From: Actinomycetota bacterium
Lineage (GTDB): Bacteria > Actinomycetota > Thermoleophilia > BMS3ABIN01
Direction: 5' to 3'
DNA: 39,932 nt
NCBI GenBank assembly: GCA_023489275.1
Contig: JAMDDD010000045.1
Coordinates: 1-39,932, forward strand
In this document: positions 15,352 to 22,697 of the stretch, one piece after another
How positions within the stretch are numbered: position 1 is the first letter of the stretch
How the letters are laid out: each line of letters begins with the position of its first letter
Program-made: the position numbers and the translations under genes
The notes under the pieces: generated by a model
What the model saw: only the letters and a program-made list of their open reading frames with translations
The model's database searches: none
What the model was told of the DNA's origin: nothing

Positions 15352-17897
15352 ATTCCCTTCGTGGAGCCGGGCGGATTTTCCATGGCGCCGAAAAACGCCA
15401 GTGGTGAGTAACTGCGGCCCTGCTGGCCGGCATCCCCGCGAATGACCGAGAGCGGTTGCCACCAGTTGAGCAATTCGGCGTAGCTGGCGAAAAAGCTGTC
15501 GAAGACCTTGTGCCAGGTACGGGACTGAGCCGACCTGGTCGCCTCTCGCGACATGGCGGCGCGCGCTTCCTCGTCGTCCAGGAGCCGCTCGATCTGCCGC
15601 CGGAAGCCGGCCAGGCTGCGGTTGGGCGCTGTGAGCCCGCTAATGCCCGGCACAATGTTCTCGCAGGCGCCGCTTTCCGCACACACTATTGCCGGCAGGC
15701 CCGAGGCCTGTGCCTCCAGAACCACCTGGCCGGAAGTGTCGACGCTGCTGGGGAAAACAAACAAATCGGCCGACGCGAACGCCGCGGCGAGGTCCTGCCC
15801 GTTGAGCCACCCGGTAAACGTGGCGCTGCCTCCAAGAAGCTGCTCCAGCTGGCCGCGGTCCGGACCGTCTCCGACGATCGCCAGATGGACGTCATCCCGG
15901 CGATCCAGGATGTCAAGGTAACAATCGGCCAGGAAATGCAGGTCCTTTTCCTGCGAAAGCCGGCCCACAAACAAAATGATCTTTTCGCCATCGCCGCCGC
16001 CGAGCCGCCGCCGCCAGTCATCCGAACGGAGCTCCGGCGAAAACCGGTCTGTGTCGATTCCCTGATACTGGACCACCATCTGCCGGCGATCCAAACCATG
16101 AGCGTCAAGGTCGTTAACGGTGAACATCGATGGCACAAATATCATATCAGCGCGCTGGTAAAACCAGCGGGTAAAGGTCCAGGCCACCTCTTCATTCAGT
16201 TTGTCATCGGTAATGCGGCCGATGCAGCGGGGAACATCAGTGTGATAGCTGGTTACCAGCGGCACCTGCAGAATTTTCGCCGCCAGAAAAGCGGCAAAAC
16301 CCATCGGTCCCGGGGTGGCGGCGTGGATGACGTCATACTGCCTCTCCTCGCAATGTTTGACAATCTCCAGCAGCGGCGGCACGCCCAGGTTCAATTCGCC
16401 ATAATCAGGCAGGTTGACCGACGCCACCGCCGGAAACCGGAAAACCCGGCCTTCCCGGATGGCGCGTTCTCCAAAGCAGATAATGTCAAGCGGCCGGCTT
16501 CTGTTATCGCAATGCTCTTCCAGGCGCCGGAGGATGCTCGTCACCCCGTTTACCTCATCAAACGTGTCGGTGAACAGGCCCACCTTGAGCGGGCGCAAGT
16601 CGGCGTCCTCAGGCTCATCCGCAAAGATCTCCTTGTTTAGCCGGATCAGAAAATGCCGCTGCCGGCTATGATAATTCGCGGCCAGCGAATGCGGCAGCAG
16701 CAGCGTCTGCAACGCCACAATCTTACCAATTTTATCGAAGTTATCAACCAGGTTGAAAAGCGACAGCTCCGAGAGGCCGCCCAGGGTTGAGCGCACGCCC
16801 GAAGCCCACGCGGCGCTTACCAGGGAGAACAGGCGATTGTGATAGGTTTCTCCTCCGGCGCTGCCGCCCTTCGCTGACTCCGCGATCACGGGAATGAGAG
16901 CGTTGCGAAGGTCCGCGTCTTCCCAGGCTGCTTTAAGGACCCCGGCGGCCCGGCCGTCCCCCACCGCGAGCGCCAGCAGGCCCGTCCATTTGCGCGCGCT
17001 GGCGAAAGAGCCCTTCAGACCCAGCGTTGCCAGACTGGCGAGGCTTTCCCCCCAACGGCGTTTTTCTTTTTTGTTCATGTCTTCAACACTTTGAGCCAGC
17101 AGGCCCAGCATTGTGTGCGCTAGCTTGAGCGTGCTCCCGTGCGCCCCCCGGGCATGCATGCGGCCTGCCTTCACCTCGGCAAGAAAATCGGCGATGGAAT
17201 TTACCGGACCGGTTTCGGTCCAGGCGCTAGCCAGGTCATAACCCGCATGATCGTCCGATCCCGCGGTAAAGCTTATCCGGTCCGTGGTGACCGGCTCCAG
17301 GTTGTGTTTCTCGGCCAGCTCCATCAGGAGCTCCGGGGAGCACCGTTCCGCCAGCCGCCGGGACATCGAGTTCTCCCGCTCCAGCGTGGAGCCGTTATGG
17401 ACCTCCCAGCGCGGGAATAGCAGCATCAGCCTCTCGATGTGGCCGCGGGTCAACTCGCCGCCCAGCCGCGTCAGCGGATGCGCCAGCACGTAGGTGATCT
17501 CTTCCTGGTTGAAGTACGACACCAGATCGTAAAGGTTGGGACGCAGCTCCTGAATATCCCGGTGCTGATCCTCGCTGATGCCGAGCGCCAGCGCATGCAG
17601 CTTGACATCTTCGCCCGGGAAATAAGTAGTGACTTCCTCACTGATGAAAAAATCGGAGTGATGAACCAGCCGCAGAGCGCCTTCGATGGTGTTGTGATCC
17701 GTCAGGGTAACATACGTCATCCCTGCGTCCTTGCAGACCTGGTAGGCTGTTTCGGGGTCCGTGTTGCTTTCCCCGACACCGGCCTGTCTGAGAAGCCACA
17801 GGTCCGACTCCTGGGAGAATCGTGAATGGAGATGGAGATCAACCCGGGTGACACCGGCTGTTTTGGCTGAACTTCGTACCTTGCCGGTCAGTCTCAC
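15348..17897 (-). CDS. PHP-domain / GT4 glycosyltransferase fusion
   Basis: The 849-residue protein has two parts. Residues ~18-260 are a PHP phosphoesterase-like domain: VDLHLHSRFS, TLTDHNTIEGA, AHPLTR and TAGSDDHAGYD provide metal-binding His and Asp. A helical linker (~260-430) follows. From K438 on is a GT4 retaining glycosyltransferase: GLFTDTFDEVNGV, HAATPGPMG, SYHTDVPR, ILFVGRLSQEKDLH, VGDGPDRGQL and DTSGQVVLEAQASGLP. GT4 enzymes move sugars from nucleotide donors to lipids or small molecules. The PHP half may be a phosphatase acting on the same pathway, but this is inference. GTG 17897 has GGAG six bases upstream. It is coupled with the PIG-L gene. Confidence 0.88.
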   Translation of the reverse strand: MRLTGKVRSSAKTAGVTRVDLHLHSRFSQESDLWLLRQAGVGESNTDPETAYQVCKDAGMTYVTLTDHNTIEGALRLVHHSDFFISEEVTTYFPGEDVKLHALALGISEDQHRDIQELRPNLYDLVSYFNQEEITYVLAHPLTRLGGELTRGHIERLMLLFPRWEVHNGSTLERENSMSRRLAERCSPELLMELAEKHNLEPVTTDRISFTAGSDDHAGYDLASAWTETGPVNSIADFLAEVKAGRMHARGAHGSTLKLAHTMLGLLAQSVEDMNKKEKRRWGESLASLATLGLKGSFASARKWTGLLALAVGDGRAAGVLKAAWEDADLRNALIPVIAESAKGGSAGGETYHNRLFSLVSAAWASGVRSTLGGLSELSLFNLVDNFDKIGKIVALQTLLLPHSLAANYHSRQRHFLIRLNKEIFADEPEDADLRPLKVGLFTDTFDEVNGVTSILRRLEEHCDNRSRPLDIICFGERAIREGRVFRFPAVASVNLPDYGELNLGVPPLLEIVKHCEERQYDVIHAATPGPMGFAAFLAAKILQVPLVTSYHTDVPRCIGRITDDKLNEEVAWTFTRWFYQRADMIFVPSMFTVNDLDAHGLDRRQMVVQYQGIDTDRFSPELRSDDWRRRLGGGDGEKIILFVGRLSQEKDLHFLADCYLDILDRRDDVHLAIVGDGPDRGQLEQLLGGSATFTGWLNGQDLAAAFASADLFVFPSSVDTSGQVVLEAQASGLPAIVCAESGACENIVPGISGLTAPNRSLAGFRRQIERLLDDEEARAAMSREATRSAQSRTWHKVFDSFFASYAELLNWWQPLSVIRGDAGQQGRSYSPLAFFGAMENPPGSTKGM

Positions 17898-18224
17898 CAG
17901 GCGCTCCGGGGCGGCCGCAAGCAGACCGCGATGGATGTAAATTTGATTTCCTTCATATTAAGGACCGCCGCCTAAGGGCACCCGAAAAGGCGATCCTCTC
18001 GGCGCCCCTCTGGCTAAACATCATACTTGAAATTCAATGCCGTGGGCAAGGCCAATTAGCGGACTTTGGATATTGGATATTGGACTTTGGATTTTTGATT
18101 AAATAGATTAAGGCTTTGGGTTTATCCAAAATCCGGTTTTCCTGGATCCACTTTTCTGTTTATCCGTTTGGGCGGCCGGTAATGTACGATACATCAAGGG
18201 TCAAAATCCGTGGAATGGAGCGTT
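17898..18224. other. Divergent intergenic region ahead of the sel operon
   Basis: This 327-base gap separates the leftward PHP-GT4 gene from the rightward selenocysteine genes. I see no coding frame of interest. It holds a heptamer repeat (18061-18096) and an imperfect GGGC/GCCC stem near 17977-18008. Promoters for both sides must lie here, but none matches consensus well. Confidence 0.5.
18061..18096. repeat. Heptamer repeat upstream of the sel genes
   Basis: Five successive 7-base units of the GGATATT and GGACTTT kind, the clearest tandem array in this gap, followed by a related inverted TCCAAAATCC stretch near 18125. Confidence 0.7.
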
Positions 18225-18434
18225 ATGTGCAACCCTGAGCTTGGCGATTCTCTGGCGAGACTGGTGCAAAAACTAAACTCCCACACAAATGAATTACGGC
18301 TCAAATACGGCGACGTCTACGAAGGATTTCGTGAAGGTAATCTCGATGGATCTTCCTTGAGCGGTTTAAACAAGGTCATCCACGAGATCGAGACGGACGT
18401 CGCCGATCTTGAGACGCTGACCGAAACTTCCTAA
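18225..18434 (+). CDS. Small acidic helical protein coupled to selA
   Basis: A 69-residue protein of unknown family. It is mostly charged and predicted helical (DSLARLVQKLNSHTNELRLK, then LNKVIHEIETDVADLETL), with no membrane segment. I start at ATG 18225, which has GGAG five bases before it; the frame can begin five codons earlier. The stop codon TAA is directly followed by the selA ATG with no gap, and selA has no ribosome site of its own, so this gene probably drives selA translation. The tight link suggests a helper role in selenocysteine synthesis or regulation, but nothing in the sequence proves this. Confidence 0.65.
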   Translation: MCNPELGDSLARLVQKLNSHTNELRLKYGDVYEGFREGNLDGSSLSGLNKVIHEIETDVADLETLTETS

Positions 18435-19859
18435 ATGGCCTCCCCGAAAGAAAAAGCGGGCAAATCCGGGCAGGCGGCGCTCCGGTCGCTGCCATCCGTG
18501 GAGGAGCTGCTCGAGACGGAGGCGCTCAAGTCCGCGATGACGGCGTATGGCCGCGGCCTGGTGGTGCTGTCGGCGCGGGCTGTCATCGGCCGGCTTCGCC
18601 AGGACATCATTTCGGGGAAAACGGTCCCGGAGGAGATGCTGGCGCCGGAGCATCTGGGACCCCTGATCCAGGATGAATCTGCTGTTATTTATTATCCTTC
18701 GCTCAAACGGCTTGTCAATGCCACCGGCGTTGTCGTCCACACCAATCTTGGCCGCTCCGTGCTGGCGCCGGAGGCGATAGAAGCCGTCGCGGCCGTGGCG
18801 GGCTCCTATTCCAATCTCGAATACAGCCTGGAAAAAGGCGCGCGCGGCTCGCGCCACGATCACATCGAACGGATCATCACGGCGCTGACCGGCGCGGAGG
18901 CCGCACTGGTTGTCAACAACAACGCCGCCGCCGTGTTGCTGGCCCTGGCCGCGTTCGCCGCCGGCCGTGAGGTCGTTGTCTCGCGGGGAGAGCTGATCGA
19001 GATCGGCGGCTCGTTCCGCATCCCGGAAATCATGGCCGCCAGTTCCGCCCGGCTGGTGGAAGTGGGCACCACCAACAAGACCAAGCTGGCTGACTATCAG
19101 AAAGCTATCGGAACATCAACGTCAATGCTGCTGCACATCCACACCAGCAATTTTAAGATTGTCGGCTTCACGGCAGAGGTTCCCATCGCCGGGCTGTCTG
19201 CCCTCGCGCACGAACACGGGCTGATCGTGATGGATGACCTGGGCAGCGGCGTGCTTGCCGGGCCGCCGGTCCTCGCCGGCGAGCCTTCCGTCGCGGACAG
19301 CCTCGCCGCCGGCGCCGACATCGTCACTTTTAGCGGCGACAAACTGCTCGGCGGTCCGCAAGCCGGCATCGTCGTCGGCAAGGCGGGCCCCGTCAAGAAA
19401 ATGAAGTCCCATCCGATGGCCCGGGCCCTCCGGGTGGACAAGATGACGCTGGCGGCGCTGCAGGCGACGCTATCCCTGTACCTGAAGCCGGAAGAAGCCA
19501 TGAAACGGATCCCGACGCTGCGCATGCTCGGCGAGCCGGAAGCAGATATCGAAAACCGGGCGGCGGAGCTGGCCGCCTGTCTGGCGGCGCTTGGAAGTGA
19601 TCTTGCCACACAAGTAGAGAAGGCTGCGGCCAAGGTTGGCGGCGGGGCCTTGCCCCTGCTGGAGCTTGATTCGTACGTCTGCGCTATCAGTCCGGCTCCG
19701 CTGACGGCAGAGCAGCTGGCCGGCCGCCTGCGGCGAACAGACCCGCCGGTCGTCGGCCGCATCCACAAGGGCCGGCTCCTGCTGGACGCGCGGACGATCC
19801 TGCCGGGGGAGACGGAAGAAATTGTCAGCGCCATGAAACAGGCACTCAGTCAAAAATGA
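18435..19859 (+). CDS. selA: L-seryl-tRNA(Sec) selenium transferase
   Basis: The 474-residue PLP enzyme converts Ser-tRNA(Sec) to Sec-tRNA(Sec) with selenophosphate. The N-terminal domain carries LPSVEELL, followed by INATGVVVHTNLGR-like NATGVVVHTNLGRS, NLEYSLEKGARGSR, VNNNAAAVLLAL and the PLP lysine in FSGDKLLGGPQAG. Length matches bacterial SelA, which forms a decamer. The ATG lies immediately after the stop of the 69-aa gene. Selenophosphate synthase (selD) is not in the window and must be elsewhere. SelB follows 85 bases downstream. Confidence 0.97.
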   Translation: MASPKEKAGKSGQAALRSLPSVEELLETEALKSAMTAYGRGLVVLSARAVIGRLRQDIISGKTVPEEMLAPEHLGPLIQDESAVIYYPSLKRLVNATGVVVHTNLGRSVLAPEAIEAVAAVAGSYSNLEYSLEKGARGSRHDHIERIITALTGAEAALVVNNNAAAVLLALAAFAAGREVVVSRGELIEIGGSFRIPEIMAASSARLVEVGTTNKTKLADYQKAIGTSTSMLLHIHTSNFKIVGFTAEVPIAGLSALAHEHGLIVMDDLGSGVLAGPPVLAGEPSVADSLAAGADIVTFSGDKLLGGPQAGIVVGKAGPVKKMKSHPMARALRVDKMTLAALQATLSLYLKPEEAMKRIPTLRMLGEPEADIENRAAELAACLAALGSDLATQVEKAAAKVGGGALPLLELDSYVCAISPAPLTAEQLAGRLRRTDPPVVGRIHKGRLLLDARTILPGETEEIVSAMKQALSQK

Positions 19860-19883
19860 AACATCGGTGATGCGCATGGAACA

Positions 19884-19987
19884 GATCCACCATCCATCAC
19901 CTGGTTTTCCGGCGATTTGCCAGGATTGAAGCAAGCGGTTTGAAATGGAAGAAATCCATCATCCATCATCCACCTTCCACCATCTGG
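19884..19987. repeat. Heptamer repeats between selA and selB, entering selB
   Basis: Two arrays of ATCCACC/ATCCATC-type 7-base units, 19884-19902 and 19954-19987, each ending in a TGGTTTT stretch, look like related copies. The second lies wholly inside the selB reading frame and encodes its N-terminal HHPSSTFHH residues. Confidence 0.75.
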
Positions 19988-21888
19988 TTTTAGGCACCGC
20001 CGGCCACATCGACCACGGCAAAACGGCGCTCATCAAGGCGCTCACCGGTGTAGACACCGACCGCCTGCGCGAAGAGAAGGAGCGGGGCATATCCATCGAG
20101 CTTGGCTACGCGGAACTGGAGCTGCCCTCGGGGACGACGATGAGCATCGTCGACGTCCCCGGCCATGAGAAGTTTGTCCGGAACATGGTCGCGGGCGCCA
20201 GCGGCATCGACATCTTTCTGCTGGTGGTCGCGGCCGACGACGGGGTCATGCCCCAGACGCGCGAGCACATGGCGGTCATCCAGTTGCTGGGTATTCCCCA
20301 GGGTGTGGTAGCGATCACCAAAACCGATCTGGTCGATCCCGAGATGGCGGAGCTCGTGCAGGCCGAAGTGGAAGACTTCCTGGCGGAGACCCCGTACGCG
20401 GAAGCGCCGGTGGTACCCGTCAGCTCGAAAACCGGCGAAGGCCTGCCACTGCTGCTGGGCCATCTGGAAGAGGCCGCCAGCCGGGCCGGCCGCGCGCACA
20501 AAGAGTCGCCATGGGCGCGCCTGCCAATCGACCGTGTCTTTACCCTGAAGGGAATCGGCACCGTGGTCACGGGCACGCTCTGGTCCGGCCAGATCTGCGC
20601 CGACGACAGCCTGCTCGTCCTACCCGCGAGGCTGCCGGCGCGGGCCCGGTCAGTCCAGATCCATGACCGGAGCGTTCAATGCGCCGAGGCCGGTTACCGG
20701 GTGGCGGTAAACATGTCCGGGATCGACCGGGAGCAGCTGGCGCGCGGGCAGATGGTGACGAAGGGCGAAGGTCTTGAGACTACCTATATGGTTGATGCGC
20801 GCGTTCGCCTGCTGGATTCGGCGCCGGGGCTCAAATACGGAGCACAGGTCCGCTTCCACCATGGCACGGCGGACTACACGGCCAAGCTGATGTTCGCCGA
20901 CCGGAGCCGGCTGGGGCCCGGAGAGAGCTGCTTTGCGCAGATCAGGCTGAAGAAAAAGATTGTGCCGGCGCCGGGTGACCGTTTCATCCTCCGGTCGCTG
21001 AGCCCGGTAAACACTATTGGTGGCGGGGTTGTCATCGACCCGGCCCCCCGGAAACACGGCCGGGGAGAAGAAATCGTCAACCGCCTTGACATTTTGGAAA
21101 AAGATGAGCCTACCCAGATCATCATGCTGCTGCTCAGGGAAGCGGGAACGGACGGCATCAGCCTCGAAGAGCTAAAGCGCCGGGGCCACCTGCAAGACGG
21201 GGAAATTGATGCGGTGCTTGCCGGCAGGGAGCTTGCCTCCACCAGAGAATCCAGCGGCATCGTTTATCTTTTTTTGCCGGAAATTGTCGCCGGGCTGGAA
21301 AAGCAGGGTATTGAGACGCTCTCCCGGCACCAGAAAAAATTCCCCGCCGAGCCCGGCATGAAGGGAGAAGAGCTTGCCCGCAGCATGGGTCTGTCTCCCG
21401 CCGGGCCCGCCTTTAACGCAGTGATCGGAGGGCTGCTCGGCCGTGAAGAGATCGCGCAAAAGCAGCAGCGCTACCTGCTCCCCAGCGCCGAGGCAAAACT
21501 GTCACCGGCGCAGCGCGGCTACCTGGAAGCGGTACGGGAACGGCTGGCCGAAGCTGGCCCGGCGCCGCCGTCGATCCCGGAGCTGAGGGCCGCCACCGGA
21601 GCCGGCGACGGGGAGTTAAAACTGGTCCTTAAGCTTCTGGAAGAGCAGGGCCAGGCGATCAGGGTGAAGCCCGATCTTTTCTTTACGCCGGCGGCAGTTG
21701 ACAATGCGCGTAAAATAACTGTTGACTGGTGCCAGGAAACAGGAAGGATCACTCTGGCTGAGCTCCGGGACCGGCTGGGAGTAAGCCGCAAATTTGCCCA
21801 GGCGCTCCTGGAGTATTTCGACCGCGACGGCCTCACCCGCAGGATTGAGGATTACCGGGTTTTGCGAAAGCGGAAGCCGGAGGCTTGA
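19945..21888 (+). CDS. selB: Selenocysteine-specific elongation factor SelB
   Basis: The 647-residue GTPase brings Sec-tRNA(Sec) to in-frame UGA codons next to a SECIS hairpin. G1 is [13 protein letters not shown], the switch I region has [12 protein letters not shown]3 is DVPGHE and G4 is TKTD. EF-Tu-like domains II and III follow, then several winged-helix modules in the last ~270 residues that bind SECIS RNA. Family members normally begin a few residues before the first strand; here about 12 extra residues ([10 protein letters not shown]) come from a heptamer repeat. ATG 19945 is the only good start. It is downstream of selA and 85 bases ahead of tRNA-Sec. Confidence 0.96.
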   Translation: MEEIHHPSSTFHHLVLGTAGHIDHGKTALIKALTGVDTDRLREEKERGISIELGYAELELPSGTTMSIVDVPGHEKFVRNMVAGASGIDIFLLVVAADDGVMPQTREHMAVIQLLGIPQGVVAITKTDLVDPEMAELVQAEVEDFLAETPYAEAPVVPVSSKTGEGLPLLLGHLEEAASRAGRAHKESPWARLPIDRVFTLKGIGTVVTGTLWSGQICADDSLLVLPARLPARARSVQIHDRSVQCAEAGYRVAVNMSGIDREQLARGQMVTKGEGLETTYMVDARVRLLDSAPGLKYGAQVRFHHGTADYTAKLMFADRSRLGPGESCFAQIRLKKKIVPAPGDRFILRSLSPVNTIGGGVVIDPAPRKHGRGEEIVNRLDILEKDEPTQIIMLLLREAGTDGISLEELKRRGHLQDGEIDAVLAGRELASTRESSGIVYLFLPEIVAGLEKQGIETLSRHQKKFPAEPGMKGEELARSMGLSPAGPAFNAVIGGLLGREEIAQKQQRYLLPSAEAKLSPAQRGYLEAVRERLAEAGPAPPSIPELRAATGAGDGELKLVLKLLEEQGQAIRVKPDLFFTPAAVDNARKITVDWCQETGRITLAELRDRLGVSRKFAQALLEYFDRDGLTRRIEDYRVLRKRKPEA

Positions 21889-21903
21889 TCCTGGATGCCT
21901 GGT

Positions 21904-21931
21904 GCCGGATAAGCTAATATCATAATCCGGC
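21904..21931. repeat. Inverted repeat after selB
   Basis: GCCGGAT (21904-21910) and ATCCGGC (21925-21931) form a perfect 7-bp stem with a 14-base loop just past the selB stop. It may end the selB transcript, though a T run is lacking, or shield the 3' end before the tRNA gene. Confidence 0.4.
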
Positions 21932-21973
21932 CGATTTCCTTCTGACTTTGGCTTTCATTTCCTGATAAAGCAG

Positions 21974-22069
21974 GGGAGGGCACGGGTCTGGTGGCCCAGC
22001 CGGTCTTCAAAACCGGTAAGTGGCGGTAACCCCGTCATTGGTAGGTTCGATTCCTACGCCTTCCCGCCA
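21974..22069 (+). tRNA. selC: tRNA-Sec (anticodon UCA)
   Basis: A 96-base tRNA with the features of selenocysteine tRNA. The acceptor stem is 8 bp (GGGAGGGC with GCCTTCCC, one G-U), the discriminator is G, and CCA is encoded. The anticodon stem CCGGT/ACCGG holds loop CTTCAAA with anticodon TCA at 22007-22009. A long variable arm (TGGCGG with CCGTCA) and a T arm GTAGG-TTCGATT-CCTAC follow, giving the bacterial 8+5 acceptor-T stack. A weak promoter (CTGACT, 16 bases, GATAAA at 21964-21969) lies so close that transcription would start near the mature 5' end. Confidence 0.96.
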
Positions 22070-22102
22070 AGTTTTTCATTTTCGTGGAGGTTCCCGCCGG
22101 CG

Positions 22103-22285
22103 CGAGGATCAAACGAGAACACCAACGGGCTCATCCGCCAGTACTTTCCCAGGAAGCACGACTTCACCACCATCACTGACGAGGAGATAGCCGCAGCCAT
22201 GCACCGGCTCAGCTGTCAAGATAACGAGGCGGCGAAACTCTCTTTATTAACCCCTCCCAATCTTCCGGCTCTGGTGTTAGACTGA
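22103..22285 (+). pseudogene. Remnant of an IS30-family transposase
   Basis: The frame reads RGSNENTNGLIRQYFPRKHDF, then TTITDEEIAAAMHRL, which is the conserved C-terminal block of IS30-type DDE transposases including the catalytic Glu of NEN. The usual LNNRPRK...GW continuation is lost: after about 22210 the frame turns into unrelated residues and stops at 22285. No start, N-terminus or terminal repeats are present. It lies 34 bases downstream of tRNA-Sec and is a decayed insertion. Confidence 0.7.
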
Positions 22286-22316
22286 GGAAGGAAAATAACA
22301 TCCGGGGGTGTGAGCG

Positions 22317-22697
22317 ATGAGTCCTGATTCCGAGGGAGGGCGGCGTCCAGTTATCTTCTGGGCATCCTGCCCGGAATGTTTCACCTATATTTGGGTGGAT
22401 GAGCGTGATCTTAAAGGTGAAAAAGTGGTGACATGCCCGTACTGCGACACGCTCATTTCTCTCTCCGGAGGCGCCCTGCTGTCAGAAAGCTGTAACCGGC
22501 TGCAGGCTCTTCTGGAAGACATCGAGAAACAGATCTCGGTAATGCCAACGGCAATTGACGTACACCGGTTCATTTCCGAGCAGGTTGGCCATATCGCCGG
22601 CGCTTTTAACGACCGGCTGGATGAGATCCAGGAAAGCAAGGATGAAGCCAGCAGCGAGTCCGGCCAAGTTGAATCCGGCAAAAAGCGGGCCTCGTAA
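22317..22697 (+). CDS. Zinc-ribbon protein of unknown function
   Basis: I do not recognise the family of this 126-residue protein. Residues 16-50 hold two CxxC knuckles (WASCPECFTYIW and VVTCPYCDTLI) that make a zinc ribbon. The rest is charged and helical (SCNRLQALLEDIEKQIS, FISEQVGHIAGAFNDRLDEIQESKDEASSE), perhaps a coiled coil. ATG 22317 has a GGGGGTG stretch upstream. It overlaps the start of the helicase gene by 56 bases in another frame, so it may be coupled to it. A nucleic-acid or protein contact role is possible but unproven. Confidence 0.7.
   Translation: MSPDSEGGRRPVIFWASCPECFTYIWVDERDLKGEKVVTCPYCDTLISLSGGALLSESCNRLQALLEDIEKQISVMPTAIDVHRFISEQVGHIAGAFNDRLDEIQESKDEASSESGQVESGKKRAS

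Noticed and set aside
15456-16640. 394-codon frame opposite the PHP-GT4 gene
   Set aside because: Antisense shadow; the minus-strand frame has all GT4 motifs and the plus-strand one has none.
22555-22641. Upstream extension of the helicase frame
   Set aside because: It would lie deep within the zinc-ribbon gene in another frame and adds residues without helicase similarity; ATG 22642 has the better ribosome site.
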